Assembly (NCBI GenBank): GCA_003576695.1
Contig: QOZQ01000003.1
Location: forward strand, 186,001 to 250,000
DNA length: 64,000 nucleotides
Direction: 5' to 3'
Origin: Taklimakanibacter lacteus
Lineage (GTDB): Bacteria > Pseudomonadota > Alphaproteobacteria > Rhizobiales > Aestuariivirgaceae
Shown in pieces: positions 8,259 to 16,587 of this stretch. Made by a program: the position numbers and the translations under genes. The notes under the pieces were generated by a model, which saw only the letters and a program-made list of their open reading frames with translations, ran no database searches and was not told where the DNA came from. Numbering within the stretch: position 1 is the stretch's first letter; every line of letters begins with the position of its first letter.

Positions 8259-10019
8259 TCAAGCGGGAGCCTTCACATTCGTATGCTTGTACTTGTCGAG
8301 CACGCGCTGCGGATATTTGAGCGCGTCGCGGCGGAACGGATCGCCGAGTTCCTGCGTGACCATGACTTCGATGACGGTCGTCTTGCCCTTCTTCTGGGCA
8401 TCGCAGGCCTTGTCCAGCGCCTCGCCGACATCGCCGAGCTTGTCGATGGTGACCCCTTCGGCACCGAGCGAGCGGGCGACCTCGGCCCAGCTCGGATTCT
8501 TGAGGTTAACGCCGAGGAAGCGGGTATCGTAGAAGTCGACCTGATTCTTCTTCTCGGCCCCCCACTGCTTGTTGTGGAAGACCACCGCCGTCACCGGAAT
8601 GTCCTCGCGCACGCAGGTCAGGATCTCGGCGAAGCTCATGCCCCAGGCGCCGTCGCCGACATAGGCGATCGCCGGGCGGTCGGGCGCCGCCACCTTGGCG
8701 CCGATGATGGCGGGCAGCGCATAGCCGCAATTGCCGAAGCTCATCGCCGCGAACATCGAATTGGGCTGGTTGAAGCGCAGATAGGAATTGGACACCGAGC
8801 AGATATTGCCGATGTCGGTCGACACCATCGCATTGCCGGGCATCGCCTTCTCGAGCTCGCGCAGCATCTGGCGCGGATGCATATAGGGCGAGCCTTTGGC
8901 GATCTTGAGCGACCAGTCGTCCTTCTCATGCGCCCAGCCGTCGAGCTCCTTCTCCCAGGCGTCCTTCTCGGCCTTGATCTTCTTCTTGCGCTCATCGGCA
9001 TTTGCTGAAGCCGCGAGCTTGCGGTTGGCGAGCCGGTAGGAAAGCGCCTTCGCCGCTTCCTTCGCATCGCCGACAATGCCGACCGAGATCTGCTTCACCA
9101 GGCCTAGCATGCGATGGTCGCTGTCGACCTGGATGATCTTGGCGTTCTTCGGCCAGTAATCGAGGCCATGCTGCGGCAGCGTGCCGAAGGGGCCGAGACG
9201 GGTGCCGAGCGCCAGCACCACATCGGCCTCGGCGATGAGTTTCATGCCGGCCTTCGAGCCCTGATAGCCGAGCGGCCCGCACCACAAGGGATGCTTGGCC
9301 GGGAAGCTGTCATTGTGGAGATAGGAATTGACGACGGGAGCCGAGAGCTGCTCGGCCAGCGCCACGCATTCCGCAACACCGTCAGAGAAGATGACGCCGC
9401 CGCCCGAGACGATCACCGGGAATTTCGCCTTGGCGAGAAGATCGGCGGCCTCGTCGAGATCGGCATCGGCGCCGGGACCGCGGGCGATCTTGCGCGGCTT
9501 GGCGATCTCGTACTCCGCTTCGCCGTAGAAATTGTCGCGCGGGATGTTGAGCTGGGTCGGGCCGCGCTCCGACATCGCCATGTCGAAGCAGCGCGCGGTG
9601 AGCTCGGCCATGCGCGGATGCTTGGAGACATGCGCCTGGTATTTGGTGATCTTGGAGAAGATCGGCAGCTGCTCGGTCTCCTGGAAGCCGCCGAGGCCGA
9701 TGGTGGCCGAGCCGGTTTCGGGCGTGATCACCACCACCGGTGAATGGGCCCAATAGGCAGCCGCCGTCGAGGTGACGAAATTGGTGATGCCGGGGCCGTT
9801 CTGCGCGACGCAGACGCCGTGGCGGCCCGAGACGCGCGAATAGCCGTCCGCCATATGGCCCGCACCTTGCTCATGCGCGGTCGGGATGAAGCGGATGCCG
9901 GCGGTCGGAAACAGGTCGAGCGCGTCCATATAGGCGGAGCCGACGATTCCGAACACATCCTTGACGCCATAGGCGACAAGCGTTTCGACAAAGGCTTCGG
10001 AAGCGGACATTTTAGGCAT
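8259..10019 (-). CDS. xsc: Sulfoacetaldehyde acetyltransferase (ThDP-dependent)
   Basis: Cleaves sulfoacetaldehyde with phosphate to acetyl phosphate and sulfite (EC 2.3.3.15), the desulfonation step in taurine, isethionate and related sulfonate breakdown. The 586-residue length is normal for Xsc. The three domains of acetohydroxyacid-synthase-type enzymes are present: Pyr domain with catalytic Glu at about residue 50 (TAHEQGAGHMADGYSR), a central domain, and the PP domain with GDGAWGMSFAEIL to HNKQWG binding ThDP-Mg. The segments FGIVGSAYMDALDLFP and TPETGSATIGLGGFQE match Xsc rather than acetolactate synthase. ATG 10019 has AGGAG 6 bases upstream. It leads an operon with the MFS exporter and ackA. 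A gene making sulfoacetaldehyde is not evident nearby. Confidence 0.9.
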   Translation of the reverse strand: MPKMSASEAFVETLVAYGVKDVFGIVGSAYMDALDLFPTAGIRFIPTAHEQGAGHMADGYSRVSGRHGVCVAQNGPGITNFVTSTAAAYWAHSPVVVITPETGSATIGLGGFQETEQLPIFSKITKYQAHVSKHPRMAELTARCFDMAMSERGPTQLNIPRDNFYGEAEYEIAKPRKIARGPGADADLDEAADLLAKAKFPVIVSGGGVIFSDGVAECVALAEQLSAPVVNSYLHNDSFPAKHPLWCGPLGYQGSKAGMKLIAEADVVLALGTRLGPFGTLPQHGLDYWPKNAKIIQVDSDHRMLGLVKQISVGIVGDAKEAAKALSYRLANRKLAASANADERKKKIKAEKDAWEKELDGWAHEKDDWSLKIAKGSPYMHPRQMLRELEKAMPGNAMVSTDIGNICSVSNSYLRFNQPNSMFAAMSFGNCGYALPAIIGAKVAAPDRPAIAYVGDGAWGMSFAEILTCVREDIPVTAVVFHNKQWGAEKKNQVDFYDTRFLGVNLKNPSWAEVARSLGAEGVTIDKLGDVGEALDKACDAQKKGKTTVIEVMVTQELGDPFRRDALKYPQRVLDKYKHTNVKAPA

Positions 10020-10060
10020 GGCGGGCTCCTGGACGGGAAGAGGGGGTGAGTTTCCCTATT

Positions 10061-10073
10061 CTGGCATCTGGCA
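10061..10073. promoter_or_regulatory. Direct repeat upstream of xsc (possible operator)
   Basis: CTGGCA occurs twice with one intervening base, 42-54 bases before the xsc start codon, in the 82-base gap after the 2OG-oxygenase gene. MocR/GntR-type regulators often bind short direct repeats, and a MocR gene lies in the same region, so this may be part of a regulatory site. It is only a short repeat and could be chance. Confidence 0.25.
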
Positions 10074-10101
10074 CCATGAAAGCGCCAGTTCCGGCAAGCG
10101 A

Positions 10102-10773
10102 TCAGGTCCAGAGCGCCCTCAACCCGAAGAAGGCCGTGTCCTTGATCCGTCGCGCCACGCCCTGGAACGCCGAGTTCCGGGGATCGGTGCAGTAGGTCAT
10201 GCTCCAGACTACCCGCTTTTCGCCCTCCGCTATGGGGGTAACCTTATGGCGCACTTCGGCACCTTCGAAGACGATCATCGTATTGGGCGGCGTGGCGATC
10301 ACCCGGTCGCGACGGCTCTGCCGCACCATGAGACGGGCCTGCGAAAGCCCGCTCGGCTCGCGCCCACGGTTGATCATCGGGATCAGGACGGTGAAATGGC
10401 GGCCCCTGTAGAAATTATGATCATAGTGCCAGCCGATATGATCGCCGGGCTTGTCATAGAAGAGCACCGAGCAGGAGCTTTGGTCATGCAAAGGTGTCGG
10501 CTCGACTCGCAGGCGGACGATATTGGAGACGAGGCTGCGCAAGGCTTGCGAGCGATAGAGCGCCACCAGGCGGGGCGCCCGGCGTTCCAGTGTTTCATAA
10601 GCGACGGTGCCGCCTTTCTTGTGTGCCGGCAGATAACTGCGCTCGGTCTCGACCAGCTTCTCGACCTCCTCGACCAGCCGGGCGAAGTCGTCCTCGGGCA
10701 ATATGCCGTCGAGCGCCACCAGATGCTGCGCGAAGGAGGGCAGGGGCTGTTCGGGCGTGAAATGCGGGTCCAT
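10102..10773 (-). CDS. 2-oxoglutarate/Fe(II)-dependent dioxygenase family protein
   Basis: A 223-residue prolyl-4-hydroxylase-type double-stranded beta-helix oxygenase. The metal-binding HxD is in GWHYDHNF, followed by the core strand GRHFTVLIPMIN. The distal His and the 2-oxoglutarate-binding Arg are in VRHKVTPIAEGEKRVVWSM. ATG 10773 begins the conserved part; an open frame continues upstream to 10908 but would run into the sulfotransferase gene. It ends a probable operon of cupin, sulfotransferase and this gene, 37 bases after the sulfotransferase. Related proteins hydroxylate protein side chains or small molecules; the substrate here is unknown. Confidence 0.8.
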   Translation of the reverse strand: MDPHFTPEQPLPSFAQHLVALDGILPEDDFARLVEEVEKLVETERSYLPAHKKGGTVAYETLERRAPRLVALYRSQALRSLVSNIVRLRVEPTPLHDQSSCSVLFYDKPGDHIGWHYDHNFYRGRHFTVLIPMINRGREPSGLSQARLMVRQSRRDRVIATPPNTMIVFEGAEVRHKVTPIAEGEKRVVWSMTYCTDPRNSAFQGVARRIKDTAFFGLRALWT

Positions 10774-10810
10774 CTTCAGGGCCCGCACTCTAGTCGCGGA
10801 GTTTACAGTT

Positions 10811-11569
10811 TTATGACGCCGCTTTGAGGTCCGACCGATAGCGCCGCATCCAGTCGAGGCTTGTCTCATCGGCAAGCTTGGCGACGCCGGGCCTGACATC
10901 TGCGGCATTCGGCGCCGGAACGCCGAGGGCCTCGCAGATGCGGATCAATGTTGCGGCGGGCTCGGCGGAAAGCCGCTCATAGAAGAGGCGCAGCGGGATT
11001 ATGCCTTGCTCCTCGAACCACGAATTCCAGGCCGCGTCGTAGCTCTCGAGCTCGGCGACCTCCTGCCTGATCCGCGCGAAGTCATATTGAGGGGCTTGCG
11101 GCGGCGCCACCCTCTCGATCTCGGTTCCGTCGGGAGCGATATGCCAAAGCCCGGTTTGCTCCGCCTTGACCAGCGAAATGGCCTGCGCCAGCTTGTCCTC
11201 GCGCGAGAGATGCAAATAGAGAAGCTTGCCGAAGGCCTTCTCGAAGCGCGCTCTGTCCGAGGGAAGCCCCGGATATATCCGGTCCAGGATCGCCGAGAGC
11301 TCGTCCAGATTTTCCCGCATCAGCCGGAGGCCGAAGATGCCGGTTTCGCCTTTTCCGGCCCTGATGGCCGCCTCGAGAAACAATATGTTGAACTCATCAC
11401 TACTCATCGTGTCGGGGCTCGGCAAATTCCATTCACCGGCCCACCAGGATATGGATTGCCGGCGATAGAAGGAATCGGGATTGCCGGCCACCTTCGTGGA
11501 TGCCAGGAGATCGCACAGCAGCGTGCTGCCGGTGCGCGGCGTGCCGCAGATGATATATCCGTCAAACAT
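10811..11569 (-). CDS. Stf0-type sulfotransferase
   Basis: A 252-residue PAPS-dependent sulfotransferase of the Stf0 family, whose founding member sulfates trehalose in mycobacteria. The 5'-phosphosulfate loop CGTPRTGSTLLCDLL is at residues 8-22, and the conserved GIFGLRLMREN and LHLSREDKLAQAISLVKAEQTGLWH segments (3'-phosphate-binding Arg/Ser region) follow. It lies 9 bases downstream of the small cupin gene and 37 bases upstream of the 2OG-oxygenase, all on the minus strand. A carbohydrate or glycolipid acceptor is likely from the family, but no glycan gene is adjacent to indicate which. Confidence 0.85.
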   Translation of the reverse strand: MFDGYIICGTPRTGSTLLCDLLASTKVAGNPDSFYRRQSISWWAGEWNLPSPDTMSSDEFNILFLEAAIRAGKGETGIFGLRLMRENLDELSAILDRIYPGLPSDRARFEKAFGKLLYLHLSREDKLAQAISLVKAEQTGLWHIAPDGTEIERVAPPQAPQYDFARIRQEVAELESYDAAWNSWFEEQGIIPLRLFYERLSAEPAATLIRICEALGVPAPNAADVRPGVAKLADETSLDWMRRYRSDLKAAS

Positions 11570-11578
11570 GCTGCGGTT

Positions 11579-11860
11579 CTATTTGATCTCGATCTCGATG
11601 AAGGCATATTCGCCGTCATTGGCATTGATGACGTCATGCTCGACGCCCTCGTTGCGGAAATAGGGCACGCCCTTCTTCATCTCGGCGAAGTTCTCGCCCT
11701 GCGCGGTGAGGAGCTTCACCTTGCCGTCCATCAGCGGCACCACGACATAATCGTGGCCGTGCCGGTGCCAGCCGGTATTGGCGCCGGGCGCGAAGCGGTA
11801 TTCGGTGACGATCACTTTGTCGTTCTCGATATGCTTGATGGCTTTCGCGGTGCCGGACAT
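11579..11860 (-). CDS. Small single-domain cupin protein
   Basis: A 93-residue cupin consisting of one conserved barrel. Motif 1 is GWHRHGHDYVVVPLMDG (His32, His34, His36) and motif 2 is PYFRNEGVEHDVIN (His75), giving a plausible metal site. ATG 11860 is preferred because AGGAG stands 7 bases upstream; an upstream ATG at 11890 lies before this site. It is the first gene of a three-gene minus-strand group with a sulfotransferase and a 2OG-oxygenase. Small cupins of this size can be sugar- or metabolite-binding proteins, isomerases or dioxygenases; no function can be assigned. Confidence 0.75.
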   Translation of the reverse strand: MSGTAKAIKHIENDKVIVTEYRFAPGANTGWHRHGHDYVVVPLMDGKVKLLTAQGENFAEMKKGVPYFRNEGVEHDVINANDGEYAFIEIEIK

Positions 11861-11969
11861 CGGCTTCTCCTTCATGCGTGTGATCTGCAAAAATGGGCGC
11901 CGGTTTTACGTCCAGCGGCAGGCTGATTTCAAGATTCCAATCGCGCTCATCACGTCATGCCAGAAAGGA

Positions 11970-12689
11970 TCATGCGAGGAACCAATAGAGGATGAGGGGC
12001 AGGATGAGAGCGGTCACCACCGCATTGAGCGCCATGGCGATGCCGGCGAAGGTGCCGGCCACCTCATCGACCACGAAAGCGCGCGCCGTGCCGATGCCAT
12101 GCGCGGCAAGGCCCGCCGCGAAGCCGCGCGCGGCATAGTCCCTGAGGCCGAGGGCGTTCATGAGCGGCGTCACGATGATGGCGCCGACAAGGCCGGTAGT
12201 GACGACGAGGACGGCGGTGAGCGCGGCCTCGCCGCCAAATCTCTCGGCAATGCCCATGGCGACGCCGGCCGTCACCGATTTGGGTGCGAGCGATGCGAGC
12301 ACCGGATCGGGCACGCCGAAGAGCGCGGCGATGCCGAGCGCCGAGACGGCTGCCGTCACCGATCCGGCGATGAGAGCTGCCGCCATCGGCAGCAGGTTTT
12401 CCTTCACCTTGTCGAAGTTGCGGTAGAGCGGCACGGCGATCGCCACGATGGCGGGGCCGAGCAGGAAATGCACGAACTGCGCGCCCTGGAAATAGGTGGC
12501 GAAGGAGGTGCCGGTGAGGATCAGGACGGCGCCCAGCACGATGATCGCGATCAGCACGGGATTGACCGCCGGATGCCGTCCCGAAGCGAGGGCGATGCGG
12601 TCGGCCACGATCCAGACGATGAGCGTCACCGTCAGCCACAGAAGCGGCGTGGAGGAAAGATAGACCCAGAGCTCGAAGGCGGGCGTCAT
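11970..12689 (-). CDS. lrgB: LrgB-family membrane protein
   Basis: A 239-residue inner-membrane protein of the LrgB/CidB (YohK) family with about seven hydrophobic segments and the signature LAPKSVTAGVAMGIAERFGG followed by AAHGIGTARAFVVDEVAG. LrgAB/CidAB proteins were first described as holin/antiholin-like regulators of murein hydrolase activity. Later work connects LrgAB-type pairs to pyruvate, 3-hydroxypropionate or glycolate transport. The start overlaps the lrgA stop by four bases (ATGA), so the two are translationally coupled. Confidence 0.9.
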   Translation of the reverse strand: MTPAFELWVYLSSTPLLWLTVTLIVWIVADRIALASGRHPAVNPVLIAIIVLGAVLILTGTSFATYFQGAQFVHFLLGPAIVAIAVPLYRNFDKVKENLLPMAAALIAGSVTAAVSALGIAALFGVPDPVLASLAPKSVTAGVAMGIAERFGGEAALTAVLVVTTGLVGAIIVTPLMNALGLRDYAARGFAAGLAAHGIGTARAFVVDEVAGTFAGIAMALNAVVTALILPLILYWFLA

Positions 12690-13069
12690 GACGATCTCCC
12701 GCCGGACTGCCAGCGCTTGACGCCGGTAAAGACGAGCGCGGTCACGGCAAGAGCGAGCGCCGTGGAGACGAGAAGCGCCAGGAAGAGAACCGGCCCATAG
12801 CTGTTGACCAGGCTCAGATGGTCGATGACACCGACGCCTGCGGGCACGAAGAGAAGCGAGAGATGCTGCAGCAATCCGCCGGTCGCCCGGCCAAGCAAGG
12901 TGTCATTGATCGACTGCGGCGTGACGGAAACGAATTTCTGCGCCGCGAACAGGCCGGCGAACAGCAGCAGCAATCCGACGACCGGGCCCGGCATCGGCAA
13001 GTTGAAGCCATGCGACAGGACTTCGCCGGCAAGCTGGCATAAGAGCAGAAGTGCGAAAGCCTCGATCAT
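12686..13069 (-). CDS. lrgA: LrgA/CidA-family membrane protein
   Basis: A 127-residue protein with four hydrophobic segments and the family pattern CQLAGEVLSHGFNLPMPGPVVGLLLL near the N-terminus and FVPAGVGVIDHL in the second half. It is the partner of the downstream LrgB-type protein, with which its stop codon overlaps. The upstream neighbour is the flavodoxin-like gene, whose stop lies 39 bases away on the same strand, so cotranscription is possible. Confidence 0.9.
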   Translation of the reverse strand: MIEAFALLLLCQLAGEVLSHGFNLPMPGPVVGLLLLFAGLFAAQKFVSVTPQSINDTLLGRATGGLLQHLSLLFVPAGVGVIDHLSLVNSYGPVLFLALLVSTALALAVTALVFTGVKRWQSGGRSS

Positions 13070-13108
13070 CGAGCCCCGAAGCTAGCGAAGCGCAGCAAGG
13101 GGTCAATC

Positions 13109-14188
13109 TTATTTTGGTCGCGGATCCTTGATTCCGGCGTCGGGTTGCGTGAGCTTGCCCCGGCGCTGCAGCCTGACCGCCGCGACGAGGACACGCGCCG
13201 CATTGCGCACTTCTTCCTGCAGGTCCCTGTCGGCATCGAGATCGTCATGGCTCGTCGCATAGTCCCGATAATAGCCGATATAGCGATCGAGGATGGCTTT
13301 GGGCCCCGCCGCGACCAGTCCCATATCGGTGAGCCAGTCGGTCAGGATGCGGCGCAGATTCTCGGTGCCCGAGGCATCGCCATGCACGACGATCGAGAAC
13401 AGGCGGCCGGCGAGGTGGCGCGGATAGGGCCACCCCTTGAGCTCGAGCGCCTTTGCGGCGGCCGGGTCCTTGCCATGCGTCGAGGTCGGATCGGGATTGC
13501 CGCCATCGGCGCAGACGAGCCGGTCGATCATCGCCTTGAGCCCGGCCGGCGCCTGGTACCAGTTGACCGGTGTGACGATCATGATCCCCTGCGCCCTGAC
13601 CCACAGGGGATAGATCTCGTTCATCCAGTCATTCACCTGGCCGATGGCATGATTGGGATAGCAGGAGCAGGGCCAGTGACAGAGCGGCATGGCGGTCGAG
13701 ACGCAGGCCTTGCACGGATAGATCACGCGGCCATATTCGGAAGTGAGACGGCTGAGATCGAGGACGTCCGCTTCGAAACCGCGTTCGGCCTCGACAACCT
13801 TGCGCGCCATTGTCGTGAGCCGCCAGCTTTTCGACATTTCGCCCGGGCATGACTGGTCACTGCGCATCGATCCATTGATGATCAGGATGCGGGCGCGCGA
13901 TTTCGGATTGCGATGCTCGCGCTCTGCCTTCGCAATGGCCTGATGTGTCGCGTACCATTCGACCGGGAGGTCGTATGAGGGATCGGCGAAGCCTTTTCCC
14001 GCTTTCCGCGTGCGTGGGCTTTTGTGGTAGTCATGATAGGAGGTCCAGGCCCTGGGCAGCAGGGACCCGATGTCTTCCGCATTTGCGGCGAAGATCGGAT
14101 CATGGAAGCGCGCCCTGAAGCGCTCGGCGAATTCCGCCTTGCTCAAGGCGACGCTCGGCATTCCCTTGCGGACTTTGACCTTGCTCAT
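13109..14188 (-). CDS. Flavodoxin-like NAD(P)H-dependent FMN oxidoreductase with cysteine-rich loop
   Basis: A 359-residue protein whose core (about residues 100-300) is an NADPH-dependent FMN reductase/flavodoxin fold. An FMN phosphate loop is seen at ILIINGSMRSDQSCPG, with the later segments IMIVTPVNWYQAPAGLKAMIDRLV and FSIVVHGDASGTENL. Inserted at about residue 165 is a cysteine cluster, PCKACVSTAMPLCHWPCSCY, whose spacing recalls (but does not match) the compact Cys motif of iron-sulfur flavoproteins. An N-terminal extension of about 100 residues precedes the fold. The role is unknown; it lies between alanine dehydrogenase and lrgAB on the minus strand. Confidence 0.75.
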   Translation of the reverse strand: MSKVKVRKGMPSVALSKAEFAERFRARFHDPIFAANAEDIGSLLPRAWTSYHDYHKSPRTRKAGKGFADPSYDLPVEWYATHQAIAKAEREHRNPKSRARILIINGSMRSDQSCPGEMSKSWRLTTMARKVVEAERGFEADVLDLSRLTSEYGRVIYPCKACVSTAMPLCHWPCSCYPNHAIGQVNDWMNEIYPLWVRAQGIMIVTPVNWYQAPAGLKAMIDRLVCADGGNPDPTSTHGKDPAAAKALELKGWPYPRHLAGRLFSIVVHGDASGTENLRRILTDWLTDMGLVAAGPKAILDRYIGYYRDYATSHDDLDADRDLQEEVRNAARVLVAAVRLQRRGKLTQPDAGIKDPRPK

Positions 14189-14273
14189 GGCGCCGCTCCG
14201 TCCGGAAGCAGCCCGCCGGAATGCGGGCTGTTCCGGGGACCGTCCTACGCCGGAAAGCGCCTGTCAAATCTGC

Positions 14274-15392
14274 TCAGGCCGCGAGCGCCTTCTCGGCCGG
14301 CACATATTCATAGCCGAGATCGTCGGCGACCGCCTTGTAGGTCACTTTGCCCATGCAGACATTGAGCCCGGCCCTGAGGTGATGATCCTCGAGCAGCGCC
14401 TGCTTGTAACCCTTGTCGGCAATCCTGAGACCGAAAGGCAGCGTCACATTGTTGAGCGCATAGGTCGAGGTGCGCGCCACACCGCCCGGCATATTGGCGA
14501 CGCAGTAATGGATGACGCCGTCGACCACATAGGTCGGATCGGCATGCGTCGTCGCTTTCGATGTCTCGGCGCAGCCGCCCTGGTCGATCGCGACATCGAC
14601 GAGCACCGAACCGTTCTTCCAGTCCTTGAGCATCTTGCGGGTCACGAGCTTGGGCGCCGCGGCCCCCGGGATCAGCACGCCGCCGACGACGAGATCGGCC
14701 TTGGCGCATTCATCCTCGACAGCGCCTTGCGTCGAATAAAGCGTCTTGAGCTGCGTGCCGAAACGGGCGACGAGCTCTTCCATCCGGTCGGTGCTCTTTT
14801 CCAGGATGGTGACATCGGCGCCAAGGCCCATGGCCATCGCTGCCGCATTGGTGCCGACGACGCCGCCGCCGAGAATGACGACCTTGGCCGGCGACACGCC
14901 CGGCACGCCGCCGAGCAGGATGCCCGAGCCGCCTTGCGCCTTCTCCAGGCAATGGGCGCCCGACTGGATCGACATGCGCCCCGCCACTTGCGACATGGGG
15001 GCGAGCAGCGGCAGGCCGCCGCGCGAATTGGTGACGGTCTCATAGGCGATGCAGATGGCTCCCGACATCACCAGGTCCTTGGTCTGTTCCGGATCTGGCG
15101 CCAGATGCAGGTAAGTGTAGAGGATCTGGCCCTCGCGCAGCATCTTGCGCTCGACCGCCTGCGGCTCCTTCACCTTCACGATCATGTCGGCCTTGGCGAA
15201 GATCTCTTCGGGCGTCGGGATGAGCTGGGCGCCCGCGGTCTTGTAGTCTTCATCGGAGGCGCCAATGCCGAGTCCGGCGCCTGCCTGGACCCATACCTTG
15301 TGGCCGTGGCGCACGGCTTCACGAACCGCGAGCGGCGTCATGCCCACCCGGTATTCGTGATTCTTGATCTCTTTCGGAACGCCAATCAGCAT
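14274..15392 (-). CDS. ald: Alanine dehydrogenase
   Basis: NAD-dependent oxidative deamination of L-alanine to pyruvate and ammonia (EC 1.4.1.1). The 372-residue length is typical. N-terminal signature [20 protein letters not shown], substrate residues in VKVKEPQ and YLHLAPD, the nucleotide-binding [16 protein letters not shown], and [18 protein letters not shown] (catalytic Asp region) are all present. In bacteria that degrade taurine by transamination, Ald regenerates the pyruvate acceptor, so its presence some 4 kb from xsc on the same strand is suggestive. It also has a general nitrogen role, so the link is inference. The 152-base gap upstream should hold its promoter. Confidence 0.93.
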   Translation of the reverse strand: MLIGVPKEIKNHEYRVGMTPLAVREAVRHGHKVWVQAGAGLGIGASDEDYKTAGAQLIPTPEEIFAKADMIVKVKEPQAVERKMLREGQILYTYLHLAPDPEQTKDLVMSGAICIAYETVTNSRGGLPLLAPMSQVAGRMSIQSGAHCLEKAQGGSGILLGGVPGVSPAKVVILGGGVVGTNAAAMAMGLGADVTILEKSTDRMEELVARFGTQLKTLYSTQGAVEDECAKADLVVGGVLIPGAAAPKLVTRKMLKDWKNGSVLVDVAIDQGGCAETSKATTHADPTYVVDGVIHYCVANMPGGVARTSTYALNNVTLPFGLRIADKGYKQALLEDHHLRAGLNVCMGKVTYKAVADDLGYEYVPAEKALAA

Positions 15393-15544
15393 GATGGAAG
15401 AACTCCCAAAGGACGCGGGGCTCTGAACGCGCCGCGATCCGGATTGATGGTTGTCGGAATTATGCTAGTCGCCGGTTGCCCTCTAGAACCAGTTCACCTG
15501 GCTGCGTCGGGCCAGTTCTGGCCGGCCCTTTATGCGCGCCGGGC

Positions 15545-16537
15545 TTATACTCCCGGGGGCGATGTGCCGACAACCCCCGCCGATTTGAGGGAAATTCTGT
15601 CGATTCGCCGGTCCGCCCACAGCATGAACAGGCCGGCCGCCAGCACGATGGCGCCGCCCCACAGGGTCCTGGGGCCGGGGACATCGCCGAAAATCAGGAA
15701 GCCAAAGGCCATGGCCCAGAACATGGCGGTATATTCGAAGGGCGCGACGAAGCTCGACTCCGCGCTTTTATAGGCCATGCCGAACAGCACCATGGCGACC
15801 GCCACCGTCGAGCCGAGAAGCAGCATGGCCGAGAGCTCGAGGGCCGACGGCCAATGCCAGGGCCGGGTCAGGAAGGCGAGGCTCTTGTTCTCCACGACGC
15901 CCATGTCGATGACGCCGAACAGGATGGCGAGCGTGATCGCGACAGCGAGATACATGGCATTGGTATGGAAGCCCATGGCGGAGGGGCTGACATTACGCAC
16001 CACCCGCCTCGCCAGCGTCTGGCAGAACGCGTAACCCGCTGCCGAATAAAGGGCGAGGAAGGCCGCAGGCTCGAGCACGCCGCCGCCCGGATTGATCATG
16101 ATCATCACGCCGATGAAACCGCCGATGATGGCAATCCAGCGATGCAGCTTCACCTGCTCGCCCAGCATGGGTCCGGCCAAGAGCGCCACGATCAGCGGCA
16201 TGGCGAAATAGATGGCGACGGAATCGGCCATCGGCATGGCCGCGATCGACAGGATGAAAGCGAGATAGGCGGAACTCATGATCAGCCCGCGCGTTAGGCT
16301 CAAGGCCGTACCAGGTCCCATCAGGCTGGCAAGGGAGGCATTCTTGTGAACGATGAAGGCAAGGATGGGAATCCCGATCAGGCAGCGGATGAACAGGATC
16401 TGGTGAACCGGAAAAGTTTCGCTCAGATATTTGACGACCGTATCGCCGGAAGAGGCGATACCGACGGCGCCGCAGGCGCAGAGCATGGCAAGAAGCTTGT
16501 TGTCCTGGGGCGCGAGAGAGGTCATGCTGCAGCCCAT
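15545..16537 (-). CDS. EamA/DMT-superfamily transporter
   Basis: A 330-residue inner-membrane protein with ten predicted helices in two EamA halves (first half around VVKYLSETFPVHQILFIRCLIG; second half around AMYLAVAITLAILFGVI to SSFVAPFEYTAMFWAMAFG). Members export metabolites, amino acids or nucleobases. Two possible starts, 16537 and 16525, lack a strong ribosome-binding site; 16537 is kept. It is divergent from the extensin-like gene with a 50-base gap. The substrate is unknown. Confidence 0.85.
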   Translation of the reverse strand: MGCSMTSLAPQDNKLLAMLCACGAVGIASSGDTVVKYLSETFPVHQILFIRCLIGIPILAFIVHKNASLASLMGPGTALSLTRGLIMSSAYLAFILSIAAMPMADSVAIYFAMPLIVALLAGPMLGEQVKLHRWIAIIGGFIGVMIMINPGGGVLEPAAFLALYSAAGYAFCQTLARRVVRNVSPSAMGFHTNAMYLAVAITLAILFGVIDMGVVENKSLAFLTRPWHWPSALELSAMLLLGSTVAVAMVLFGMAYKSAESSFVAPFEYTAMFWAMAFGFLIFGDVPGPRTLWGGAIVLAAGLFMLWADRRIDRISLKSAGVVGTSPPGV

Positions 16538-16587
16538 ATCTCAGTTCAAGGCCTTGGGGAACTTGACGGCGGAAATGGGGGCTTCGC

